Positions 8,769-15,941 of a DNA stretch of 46,127 nucleotides are shown one piece after another; position 1 is the stretch's first letter; each line of letters opens with the position of its first letter. Position numbers and translations under genes: made by a program. Below the pieces are notes generated by a model. That model was not told the DNA's origin, did no database searches, and worked only from the letters and a program-made list of their open reading frames with translations. The stretch is from Actinomycetota bacterium (GTDB lineage: Bacteria > Actinomycetota > Acidimicrobiia > IMCC26256 > PALSA-555), in the NCBI GenBank assembly GCA_016870245.1, contig VGCA01000004.1, positions 1 through 46,127 on the forward strand, read 5' to 3'.

Positions 8769-10453
8769 CGGCGGGCGCGCACGGAGGCCACACGGTCGGC
8801 GCGCTTCGCGCGCAGCTTCGCTCCGCGGCTGTACTCCAGCGCATCGAACGGTTCGGGGTCGGGCGGCACCGTCGCCGGATCGATGAGCTGGGTGCCCATG
8901 TACATCTCCACGATCAGCGGCCGGTCGAGGATCTTGCCGGCGCAGAAGACGCCCCCGGTGATCCCGCCGGCGACGCCGTGACCCGAGACCGTGTTGGCGC
9001 CGACGACGTACAGCCCCTCGATCTCCGTCCGGTGCTGCGGGCGGTGCTCACCGACCTGATCGGGTGAATGCATGTAGCCGTAGCTGGTGCCGCCGCTCGA
9101 GTGCACGTAGCGCTGGTGCGTCAGCGGGGTCGCGGTCTCGAGGTGCACCAGGTGCCCGCGCAGGGGGCCGAGCACCTCTTCGGCGGCGTCGAGCAGGCGG
9201 TCGGTCAGCTCCTGCTTGCGGGCGCGGTAGATCTCGTTGCGCCGGTACTGCTCACCGTCGGCCGGTCCGGCCTCCACGCCCCAGAAGTCGAACCCGCGCG
9301 GCGCCAGCGTCATGATCTGGAAGTTGGTGTGGCCGGGTGGGCACAGCTCGGCGTTGCCCGGGTCCTTGCGTGACGCGATGGCGATGTAGGCGAACGGCAC
9401 CCTGCTCTCCGGCAGGTGCCCCGCGTCGAGCTCCGCGTACATCTCGTCGGTGCGGTAGTCGGGGAACACGAAGTAGTTGGTGTTCGGACCCTCGATCACC
9501 CGGTCCACCACCGCGTACACGCACACCAGGGCCAACGTCATGCGTGCTTCCTCGGCCCAGGCGAAGGTGCCGGGGGAAACGTGCTCGCGACCCACCAGGT
9601 GCTCGATCGTGCGGCGGTAGTCGGCGTTGGACACGACGATCGGCGCGTCGAGCACGCGGCCGTCGGTCAGCCGCACCCCGGTGGCCCGCCCGCCCGCCAC
9701 CTCGATGCGCTCGACCGGTGAGAGCGTGCGCACCTCCCCGCCGGTGGCCTCCACGGCCTGCACCAGCCGGGCGGCGATCATCTGCCCGCCGCCTTCGGGG
9801 TAGTAGGCGCCGCTCATGTAGTGGTTCACGATGCCGGCGTGCATCACCGTGGCGGTCTGCTCCGGGCCGCCCGCGTACAGGCCGCTCCAGTGGTCGATCA
9901 CCGCGCGGGCCTGCTGCGAAAGCTCGCTCTGGTCCAGCAGGTCGCCGAGCGGGCGCATGGCCCACCGGTCGAAGGTGGGGCGTTCGCCGCCGAAGACGTT
10001 GCGGCTCTCCTCGGCCACGGTGCGCAGCGTGCGCAGGCACCGTTCGATGCCGGCCCGCTCCGCGGGGAACTGCGCCACCAGCCGCTGCTCGTACGCGTCC
10101 CAGCCCACCGGCACCCGGAACGTGAAGTCGGGGAAGTGCAACGTGTCGAAGCCGTCGGGATCGAGCGGCCGGAACCGGATCCGGTCGCCGACGCCGAGCG
10201 CGTCGAAGATGGTGGGGAACAACCCGCCGGGCTGGCACTCACCGATGTAGTGCACGCCGACGTCGAACTCGTACCAGTCCTCGCCCCCGCCCGGCACCGT
10301 GTGGTGGCGGCGGAACACCTGCAGGTTGCCGCCGGCCACGTCGTGGCGTTCGAGCACGAGCACCCGCATGCCGGCGGAGCCGAGGCAGGCGGCGGTGGTC
10401 AACCCGCCCGGCCCGGAACCGACCACGATCGCGTCCCACTGCTCGTCGCTCAT
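8756..10453 (-). CDS. Phytoene-dehydrogenase/retinol-saturase-like FAD oxidoreductase
   Basis: A 565-residue protein opening with an FAD-binding motif, IVVGSGPGGL (GSGPGG at residues 12-17). It belongs by overall pattern to the CrtI/CrtO/retinol-saturase superfamily. Features include the helix after the Rossmann turn with an ERH...GGN motif and the FDVGVHYIGE segment, which resembles retinol 13,14-reductase. The C-terminus has VVGANTVSGHGVAGGITGG. The start is the ATG at 10453, which overlaps the stop of the upstream monooxygenase by ATGA (10450-10453). The two are therefore one translationally coupled operon. A role in saturating or desaturating a polyene or ring substrate together with the monooxygenase is plausible, but the substrate is unknown. 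Confidence 0.82.
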   Translation of the reverse strand: MSDEQWDAIVVGSGPGGLTTAACLGSAGMRVLVLERHDVAGGNLQVFRRHHTVPGGGEDWYEFDVGVHYIGECQPGGLFPTIFDALGVGDRIRFRPLDPDGFDTLHFPDFTFRVPVGWDAYEQRLVAQFPAERAGIERCLRTLRTVAEESRNVFGGERPTFDRWAMRPLGDLLDQSELSQQARAVIDHWSGLYAGGPEQTATVMHAGIVNHYMSGAYYPEGGGQMIAARLVQAVEATGGEVRTLSPVERIEVAGGRATGVRLTDGRVLDAPIVVSNADYRRTIEHLVGREHVSPGTFAWAEEARMTLALVCVYAVVDRVIEGPNTNYFVFPDYRTDEMYAELDAGHLPESRVPFAYIAIASRKDPGNAELCPPGHTNFQIMTLAPRGFDFWGVEAGPADGEQYRRNEIYRARKQELTDRLLDAAEEVLGPLRGHLVHLETATPLTHQRYVHSSGGTSYGYMHSPDQVGEHRPQHRTEIEGLYVVGANTVSGHGVAGGITGGVFCAGKILDRPLIVEMYMGTQLIDPATVPPDPEPFDALEYSRGAKLRAKRADRVASVRARRHLD

Positions 10454-11922
10454 TGCCCGCGCGCCGCGCTCCCCCGGGGACGAACTTCGTACGACCCCGG
10501 GCCGTCGGCACGGAGCCGCGCGCAGTAGTCCGCCATCGAGTTCGGCCATTGCGTCACGATCCGCCCCGACGGGCCGCGGTAGTAGCCGCCGTGCTCGCCC
10601 TGCCAGACGGCGATGCCATCGAGCTCGTGCTGCAAGGCGTCGTTGTACGCGTCCATGACATCCGGCCGGACGTCGATCCAGGCGGTGTCCGTCTCGTCCA
10701 TCCACTGCAGCATCCGGACCGCGTACTCGACCTGGCACTCGATCATGTACATGATCGAGCCGTTGTTCGTGTTGGGTCCGTAGAGCATGAAGATGTTGGG
10801 GTACCCGGAGGTCACGACCCCGAGATACGCCCGAGGATCGCTCTCCCAGTCCTGCTGGAGCCGACGCCCGCCGCGACCCACGACGTCGATGGCCGCGAGG
10901 TACTTCGTGGTCGAGAAGCCCGTGGCGAGCACAATGACGTCGACCGCTCGCTCTTGCCCATCCACGGTCTCGATGCCGGCCGCGGTGATGCGCGCGATGC
11001 CGTCCGTCACCAGCTCGACGTTCGCCCGGTTGAACGTCGGGTAGTAGTAGTTCGACACGATCGGGCGCCGGGCGCCCCAGGGCATCCGGGGCGTCAGCTC
11101 GCGCCGGATCTCGTCGTCCTCGACGGCCGCCAGGTTCTGGAGGCCGGCCGCCTCGGCGTTCCGCAACGCCTCCGGATCCGAGAAGGTCATCATCGCGTTG
11201 ACGCCGTCGATGAGCTTCTGGCGCAGCTGCGGCATGGCTCCGGGGTCGGTCCGAAACCGCTCCCGATCCTCGTCGGTGTAGGGCCGGTCGTCCTTGGGGA
11301 GCACCCAGGTCGGGGTCCGCTGGAACACGTACAGCTGCTCGACGGTGGGCGCGATCTCCGGGACGAGCTGGACCGCGCTCGCCGCGCTTCCGACCACCGC
11401 GACGCGCGTGCCGTCGAGGTCGACGTCATCGGGCCAACGGGCCGAGTGGAAGATCGAGCCGGCGAAGCTGTCTGCGCCGACGATGTCGGGCCACGACGGC
11501 TCGTTGAACATCCCGAGTGCGCTGATCACCACGGCCGCCTCGAGCTCCTCGCCGTCCGAGAGCGCGATCCGCCACACCGCATGCGCTTCGTCCCAGGCCG
11601 CTCCCGTCACGGCCGTCCCCAAGCGCAGGTGGGGTTCGAGGCCGTACTTCTTCGTGCAGTGCTCGAGATAGTCGCGGATCTCCGGTTGACGCGCGTAGCG
11701 CTGCGACCACTCCGGGTTCAGCTCGAACGAGAAGGAGTACAGGTGCGACATGACGTCGCACTCGGCCCCCGGGTAGCGGTTGTGGTACCAGGTGCCCCCC
11801 ACGCTCGACGCCTGGTCGACGATGACGAAGTCGCGGTAGCCGGCTTCGAGCAGGCGCACACCCGCGCAGATCCCACCGGGCCCGGCGCCGATCACGACGA
11901 CGCGGCGACGGTCCGCCTCCAC
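10450..11922 (-). CDS. Flavin-containing (Baeyer-Villiger-type) monooxygenase, second paralogue
   Basis: A 490-residue class B flavin monooxygenase. It has GAGPGG at residues 12-17 and VGSAASA near 178-183. The Baeyer-Villiger fingerprint runs from Phe153 to Trp163 (FAGSIFHSARW), and an ATGF segment follows. It shares blocks with the enzyme at 7182-8768, for example RYPG-x-x-CDVMSH, LNP-x-W, QPEI and the C-terminal LYGPNTN. Duplication within the locus is likely. It is the first gene of a minus-strand pair with the CrtI-like oxidoreductase. It is transcribed divergently from the crotonase at 12027, from a 104-bp intergenic region that carries a palindromic candidate operator. Confidence 0.88.
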   Translation of the reverse strand: MEADRRRVVVIGAGPGGICAGVRLLEAGYRDFVIVDQASSVGGTWYHNRYPGAECDVMSHLYSFSFELNPEWSQRYARQPEIRDYLEHCTKKYGLEPHLRLGTAVTGAAWDEAHAVWRIALSDGEELEAAVVISALGMFNEPSWPDIVGADSFAGSIFHSARWPDDVDLDGTRVAVVGSAASAVQLVPEIAPTVEQLYVFQRTPTWVLPKDDRPYTDEDRERFRTDPGAMPQLRQKLIDGVNAMMTFSDPEALRNAEAAGLQNLAAVEDDEIRRELTPRMPWGARRPIVSNYYYPTFNRANVELVTDGIARITAAGIETVDGQERAVDVIVLATGFSTTKYLAAIDVVGRGGRRLQQDWESDPRAYLGVVTSGYPNIFMLYGPNTNNGSIMYMIECQVEYAVRMLQWMDETDTAWIDVRPDVMDAYNDALQHELDGIAVWQGEHGGYYRGPSGRIVTQWPNSMADYCARLRADGPGSYEVRPRGSAARGQ

Positions 11923-11967
11923 GTCAGCGCCCTCGTCGTGTCGCCGCCATCGGCGCGGATCCTAGAC

Positions 11968-11997
11968 GAGACAAAGAGGCAATGTTTGCCCTATGAT
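11968..11997 (+). promoter_or_regulatory. Candidate promoter with embedded palindromic operator
   Basis: On the plus strand, GAGACA (11968-11973) and TATGAT (11992-11997) are separated by 18 bp and make a plausible -35/-10 pair for the crotonase at 12027. Between them sits a perfect inverted repeat, GGCAA-TGT-TTGCC (11978-11990). An operator in the spacer is a classic repressor position. A TetR-family gene lies in the same operon (12828-13460), so autoregulation is the simplest reading. The promoter assignment is by eye. Confidence 0.5.
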
Positions 11998-12026
11998 CCA
12001 ACCCTCCATCAGCACCGGGGAGCCTC

Positions 12027-12815
12027 ATGTCGAACGGCGACGCCGCCACGAGCCCGATCACGGTGACCGCCGACGGGGGCGTGCGCATCGTCACGCTCGA
12101 TCGCCCCGAGCACGGCAACGCCGTCAACAACACCATGCACCGGGCGTTCAGCCGGCTCTGGGACGACCTCGCCGACGACATCGACGCCCGGGCCGTCGTC
12201 CTCACCGGAGCCGGGTCGACGTTCAGCGTCGGGGGGGACCTCGTCGAGTGGCTCCAGAACTACGTCGAGGACCCGGTCACGAGCCGCCTCGGCATGCGAG
12301 ACGCGCGTCGCATCGTGCGGGACATGATCGACTTCCCCCTCCCGATCGTCGCGGCCGTCAACGGGCCCGCCGTCGGGTTCGGCTGCAGCATCGCCGTGCT
12401 GTGCGACATCGTGCTGATCTCCGACCGCGCGTTCCTCGCGGACACCCACGTGGCGAGCGGGCTCGTGGCGGGCGACGGGGGTTCCGTCGCCTGGCCGCTC
12501 CTGATGAGCCTCCTCAAGGCCAAGGAGTACCTCTTCCTCGGCGAGCGCATCCCCGCCCAGGTCGCAGTCGACATCGGCTTGGCGAACCGTGTCGTTCCCC
12601 ACGACGACGTGAAGACGGAGGCCCTCGCGCTCGCGCACAGGCTCGCGGCGCTGCCGCCGCGCGCGCTCCAGGACACGAAGCGTGCGTTGAACCTGCACCT
12701 CGAGCGAGCCATCAGCGGCATCCTCGAATACGGGATCTCCGCCGAGTCGGAGTGCTTCCGGACTCCGGAGCACCGCGCCGCGATCGAACGCTTCTTGCCG
12801 AACGATGAGAAGTAG
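12027..12815 (+). CDS. Enoyl-CoA hydratase/isomerase family protein (crotonase fold)
   Basis: A 262-residue crotonase. The first oxyanion-hole segment is GSTFSVGGDL (about residues 63-72) and the second is NGPAVGFGCSIA (112-123). In classical enoyl-CoA hydratases a catalytic Glu occurs in the PE-x-x-x-G block; here the aligned position is His141 (ADTHVASG). The second acid region reads AGDGGS, with Asp150. Hydratase chemistry is therefore doubtful, and isomerase, hydrolase or C-C bond chemistry should be considered. The start has a GGGGAG ribosome-binding site (12017-12022). The TetR gene begins 12 bp after the stop, in the same operon. Confidence 0.87.
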   Translation: MSNGDAATSPITVTADGGVRIVTLDRPEHGNAVNNTMHRAFSRLWDDLADDIDARAVVLTGAGSTFSVGGDLVEWLQNYVEDPVTSRLGMRDARRIVRDMIDFPLPIVAAVNGPAVGFGCSIAVLCDIVLISDRAFLADTHVASGLVAGDGGSVAWPLLMSLLKAKEYLFLGERIPAQVAVDIGLANRVVPHDDVKTEALALAHRLAALPPRALQDTKRALNLHLERAISGILEYGISAESECFRTPEHRAAIERFLPNDEK

Positions 12816-12827
12816 GACCGATGCTGC

Positions 12828-13460
12828 ATGGCGCTGAGTCCGGCTTCTGACGTGTCCGCCGACGATGTGAGCCGGTCGCTGCAGGCGAGCCGCGAGTCGG
12901 AGATCATCGGCGCCGCGCTTCGATGCTTCCGGCAGTTCGGCATGCACAAGACGACGCTGCAAGACGTCGCCGACGCCGCCGGGCTCTCACGAGCCACCGT
13001 CTACCGGTACTTCCCCGACCGCGCGGTGCTGCTCGCGGCCGCGGCCGACCATGCCACACGCGAGATGTACGAGCGGGCCGCGGCCGCGGCCTCTCGTGGA
13101 ACGACCCTCGAGGACCAGGTCGCGGCGTTCGTCGAGGAGCAGGTCCGGGCCGGCGTCGACCAACGGGCCCGCCAACGAGTGCGCGCAGCCGAGCGCGACG
13201 CCGACTTCCTCGAGACCTACCTCCAGCGGGCCGATCGCGCGGCGCACACGCGCATGCAGTACTTGAAGCCGTACGTCGAAGCCGCGCGGGACCGTGGCGA
13301 GCTGCGCGACGACGTCACCGTCGACGAAGCGTGCGAGTGGCTGTCCATCGCCATGTTCTCGATGATCTTCTGGCCCAGCGGCGAGCACTTCGACGCCGAC
13401 GATCCGAAGAGCGTGAGCCGGTACTTCGCCCGCCACGTCTGCCGCGGGCTCACTGCGTGA
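12828..13460 (+). CDS. TetR-family transcriptional regulator
   Basis: A 210-residue TetR-type repressor. The N-terminal helix-turn-helix is clear at about residues 26-64: AALRCFRQFG, then TTLQDVADAAGLS, then ATVYRYFPDR. The C-terminal ligand domain is divergent, as usual. It ends in DPKSVSRYFARHVCRGL, which closely parallels the end of the second TetR at 16954-17562, so the two are paralogues. It follows the crotonase by 12 bp. The likely target is the palindrome at 11978-11990 between this operon and the divergent monooxygenase operon, with an acyl-CoA or ring intermediate as inducer. That part is inference. Confidence 0.92.
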   Translation: MALSPASDVSADDVSRSLQASRESEIIGAALRCFRQFGMHKTTLQDVADAAGLSRATVYRYFPDRAVLLAAAADHATREMYERAAAAASRGTTLEDQVAAFVEEQVRAGVDQRARQRVRAAERDADFLETYLQRADRAAHTRMQYLKPYVEAARDRGELRDDVTVDEACEWLSIAMFSMIFWPSGEHFDADDPKSVSRYFARHVCRGLTA

Positions 13461-13481
13461 GCGAATCCCGCTCGTCGGGCC

Positions 13482-14540
13482 TCAGCTGCGTACCGCGACC
13501 GACTGCATGATCGTCTCACCCCAGGACGGCAACGCGATCGCGTGCAGGCTGCCCCGGCCCCCACACACGATCGGGACGAGCTGCTCCGGTGCCCGGGCGA
13601 GGTGCACGCGACCGTCGTCATCGACCCGGCCCAGCGTCCGGAGGATCTCCTGATTCCCCTCGGGCCACAGGTCGATCGGCTGCCAGGCGTGCTCGTGGAC
13701 GAAGGCCTGCAGGTCTCCGATCTCCGGGAACTCCGCCCCGAAGCGCTGCGCCCACACCGGGTTGAACGCGACCATCGTCTCGCCTCGCGACGCGATCACC
13801 TCCACCATGAGGTTGGTCAGCGGGACCGCCAGCGACCTGCCCACGAGTGCCAGCAGATCCCCGACCGCGTCGTTGTGGATGTCGACGAGCGGGAAGGTGC
13901 CCTTGCTCGCGTGCACCGTGACCACTTCCTCCATCGCGCCGAAGCCGGCGCGTTGCGCGAGCGACGGCCACGGCGACTCCTCCTCCCACTCGCCCACGCA
14001 CAGGCCGGACACCCGGGCCGGTTGCCCGAACACGCTCTTCGACGTCGTCGGCACCCGCTGACCACCGAGGTTGCGCAGACACAGCTGCACGGCCCGACCG
14101 ATCGTCGAGGACCCCCGACCTCCGGCGCCGCCCATGCACCCGCCCTGCATGTCGAAGCCGAGCTCGGCACGGCGCGGACCGTTCACGACCAGGATCGGCG
14201 TCACGCTCGACGTCGTGGCGGCGACCGCGCTCCAGTTGAAGCCGGGTGCCATGATCGCTTCGAGCGCCGCGACCACGTACCCGAACGCCCGAGGCTCGAC
14301 CCCCGCCATGGCGGCGTTCACCGCGACCTTCTCGACCGTCACGTCGTTCGCGGCGGGGGCGAGCATGCCCAACAGGTCGCCCGGCGCGAGGGGCGTGTGG
14401 TCGAGCATCGCCGCCACCGTCGACTCCCGGGGCAGGAGCAGCGGGAGGCCGTCTCCGAAGCCCTCGCGCAGCGAGTACTCGTAGAACTCGAGCGGATCGG
14501 CGGGGACCCGCAGTCGGCGGCTGGCGAGCTCCCCCTTCAC
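13482..14540 (-). CDS. Partner protein of the UGSC selenoprotein (conserved, function unknown)
   Basis: A 352-residue cytoplasmic protein whose GTG start (14540) overlaps the stop of the selenoprotein gene by GTGA (14537-14540). The two are translationally coupled. I recognise it as the family, commonly found beside UGSC proteins, whose N-terminus has a GDGLP-x-x-x-P block (residues 29-37). A TVEKVAVNAAMAG segment (68-80) follows. Other conserved features are a glycine-rich GGCMGGAGGRGSS (133-145) with Cys135, and Cys326 in VPIVCGGRG. No established activity is known to me. The frame remains open far upstream of this start, but that region overlaps the selenoprotein and is a shadow. It converges on the TetR gene 21 bp away. 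Confidence 0.8.
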   Translation of the reverse strand: MKGELASRRLRVPADPLEFYEYSLREGFGDGLPLLLPRESTVAAMLDHTPLAPGDLLGMLAPAANDVTVEKVAVNAAMAGVEPRAFGYVVAALEAIMAPGFNWSAVAATTSSVTPILVVNGPRRAELGFDMQGGCMGGAGGRGSSTIGRAVQLCLRNLGGQRVPTTSKSVFGQPARVSGLCVGEWEEESPWPSLAQRAGFGAMEEVVTVHASKGTFPLVDIHNDAVGDLLALVGRSLAVPLTNLMVEVIASRGETMVAFNPVWAQRFGAEFPEIGDLQAFVHEHAWQPIDLWPEGNQEILRTLGRVDDDGRVHLARAPEQLVPIVCGGRGSLHAIALPSWGETIMQSVAVRS

Positions 14541-15091
14541 GGGACCACCCCCAGGAGCTCCAGGAGCTTCGGGTAGTACTCGCGACCGATCGCCCGGCAC
14601 TCGGCTTCCTCGCGGGACTCGAGTGGGTACGGGAGGACCAGCTGCCTGAGGCTCGCGCGGCCCTTCATGAGCGCGACCCGCGTGGCGATGACGCCGAACT
14701 CCTCCGTGATCACGACCACCGACGGCTTCTCCAGCTCCTCCACGAGCACGGCGTCGTGGACACTCCACGACGTGCACGATCCTCAGTTGCCGAGGCCCAC
14801 CACGCCGACGTCGATCAGGCGCGACCACTCTTCCAGATCGCTGCGGGTCCGCTCCCCCTCGGCCCCCACCCGTTCGCCGACCCACACGACCTTCGGCACG
14901 GCACCGTCGGCGACCAGCAGTCGCTCCCACTCGTCGACGATGGCCACGTACGAGCGCCACACCGCGTCGAGCCGGAGCCCGACGACCTTCCCCGCGATCG
15001 GTCCGCCGACATCGAAGGTGGCGCTCTCCGGCTCGTGCGGGCGGGCCTCCGCCCGTGGGTCGAGGACGAACGCGTACGCACGGTCGGTCAT
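14537..15091 (-). CDS. UGSC-family selenoprotein with in-frame UGA (Sec103)
   Basis: One 184-residue protein if the TGA at 14783-14785 is read as selenocysteine. The ATG at 15091 follows a strong GGAGGAGAGAGG ribosome-binding site. Residues 1-102 end VGVVGLGN, then comes U103-GSCTSWSVHD, and the same frame stays open for another 81 codons to the stop at 14537. N-U-G-S-C-T is the signature of the UGSC family of (seleno)proteins, in which some members have Cys at the Sec position. Sec103 and Cys106 form a U-x-x-C redox motif. A perfect hairpin just downstream (14752-14772) is a good bacterial SECIS. It lies between an SDR (20-bp gap) and its partner gene. Biochemical function is unknown. A pseudogene split by a stop is the alternative, but is disfavoured by the motif and hairpin. 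Confidence 0.88.
14752..14772 (-). promoter_or_regulatory. Bacterial SECIS element
   Basis: Read on the minus strand, 10 nt after the UGA comes CGTCGTGG, a 5-nt loop AGTGT, then CCACGACG. This is an uninterrupted 8-bp stem. The apical loop starts 18 nt after the UGA and has G at its second position. Both fit the published bacterial SECIS model as I know it: apical loop about 16-37 nt from the UGA, with a G among its first two bases. It would recruit SelB with selenocysteinyl-tRNA. A further 3 bp (GCA/UGC) could extend the stem past a 3-nt bulge. Confidence 0.8.
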
Positions 15092-15111
15092 CCTCTCTCC
15101 TCCCTCGGGGA

Positions 15112-15906
15112 TCAGTGGAACGCAGACCGGTCGATCTGCCCCGTGGTCGTGACCGCGGTCCAGCCGCCGTCCACGTCCACGATCGCACCCGAGCACCACG
15201 CGGCGTCGCGGCTCAGGAGGAAGACGATGGTCGGGGCGACATCGGCGGGGGTGCCCATCCGGCCCATCGTCGTCGCCGCCGCCACGCCGTCGATCATCCG
15301 GTCGCCCACCACCTCCCGGAAGTCCTTCATCATCCGCGTCTCGAGAGGTCCGGGAGACACCGCGTTCATGCGCACGGCGAGCTCGCGGTAGAGCGTGTGC
15401 GAACGCCGCATCGTGTAGACCTGCACGCACTCCTTCGAGAAGTTGTACGGGTCACCCTGCGCTTCGAGGTTCGCCTCGCACCAGCGTTCGCCGGCGGCGA
15501 AGTCCGGCGTGTCGAGCAGCCCGTTGATCACGTCCGTCCGGAGCGGCCAGCCGTTGCCGGCGTTCGACGCGACGTTGACGATGGCCGCGTGGTCGGCCAT
15601 CCTCGGCGCGAGGGTCTCGGTGAGATGACGAAGCCCCAGGAAGTTCACCCGCATCACGTCGAGCGAGTCGTGCGTCTGCGGGAGCCCGGCGACGTTGGCG
15701 AGGAGATCGACCGGCGCAAGGTGTGCGACCGCACGATCCACCGAGCCCGGGTCGGCGAGGTCGACGGCGACGATGGGGATGCCCTCCAGATCCCCGGCAC
15801 CGAGATCGAGACCGGTGACGCGCGCGCCGCGCTCGCGGAGCAGGAGCGCGGTCGCGCGCCCCAGACCGTTCGCCGCCCCCGTGACCACCGCGTGAAGCCC
15901 GTTCAT
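15112..15906 (-). CDS. SDR-family oxidoreductase
   Basis: A 264-residue short-chain dehydrogenase. The nucleotide-binding TGAANGLG is at residues 9-16 and NVAG at 71-74. The catalytic Tyr154-x3-Lys158 is in YNFSK, and the C-terminus has the usual GAIVDVDGG. A 3-alpha-hydroxysteroid-dehydrogenase/carbonyl-reductase-like insert (roughly residues 120-150) precedes the active-site Tyr. I chose the ATG at 15906, where the Rossmann motif begins; longer versions run into the upstream SDR. It lies 35 bp after the SDR at 15942-16844 and 20 bp before the selenoprotein, in one minus-strand operon. It probably oxidises a hydroxyl on the ring substrate or its CoA ester. Confidence 0.88.
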   Translation of the reverse strand: MNGLHAVVTGAANGLGRATALLLRERGARVTGLDLGAGDLEGIPIVAVDLADPGSVDRAVAHLAPVDLLANVAGLPQTHDSLDVMRVNFLGLRHLTETLAPRMADHAAIVNVASNAGNGWPLRTDVINGLLDTPDFAAGERWCEANLEAQGDPYNFSKECVQVYTMRRSHTLYRELAVRMNAVSPGPLETRMMKDFREVVGDRMIDGVAAATTMGRMGTPADVAPTIVFLLSRDAAWCSGAIVDVDGGWTAVTTTGQIDRSAFH

Positions 15907-15941
15907 TGGACGCTCCTCCCACGCTCCGACGGACGCGCTGC

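Noticed and set aside
13461-13481. CCCG/CGGG repeat between the converging TetR and partner genes as a terminator
   Set aside because: A 4-bp stem with no T-run is too weak to call.
14783-14785. Pseudogene or sequencing error explanation for the internal TGA
   Set aside because: The reading frame does not shift. The residues on both sides form a known Sec motif, and a SECIS-like hairpin follows at the right distance.
14537-15430. Two separate small genes (a 70-residue and a 215-residue frame) on the minus strand
   Set aside because: They are the two sides of one selenoprotein gene split by the UGA at 14783-14785, plus a non-coding extension upstream of the ATG at 15091. The UGSC motif spans the junction.
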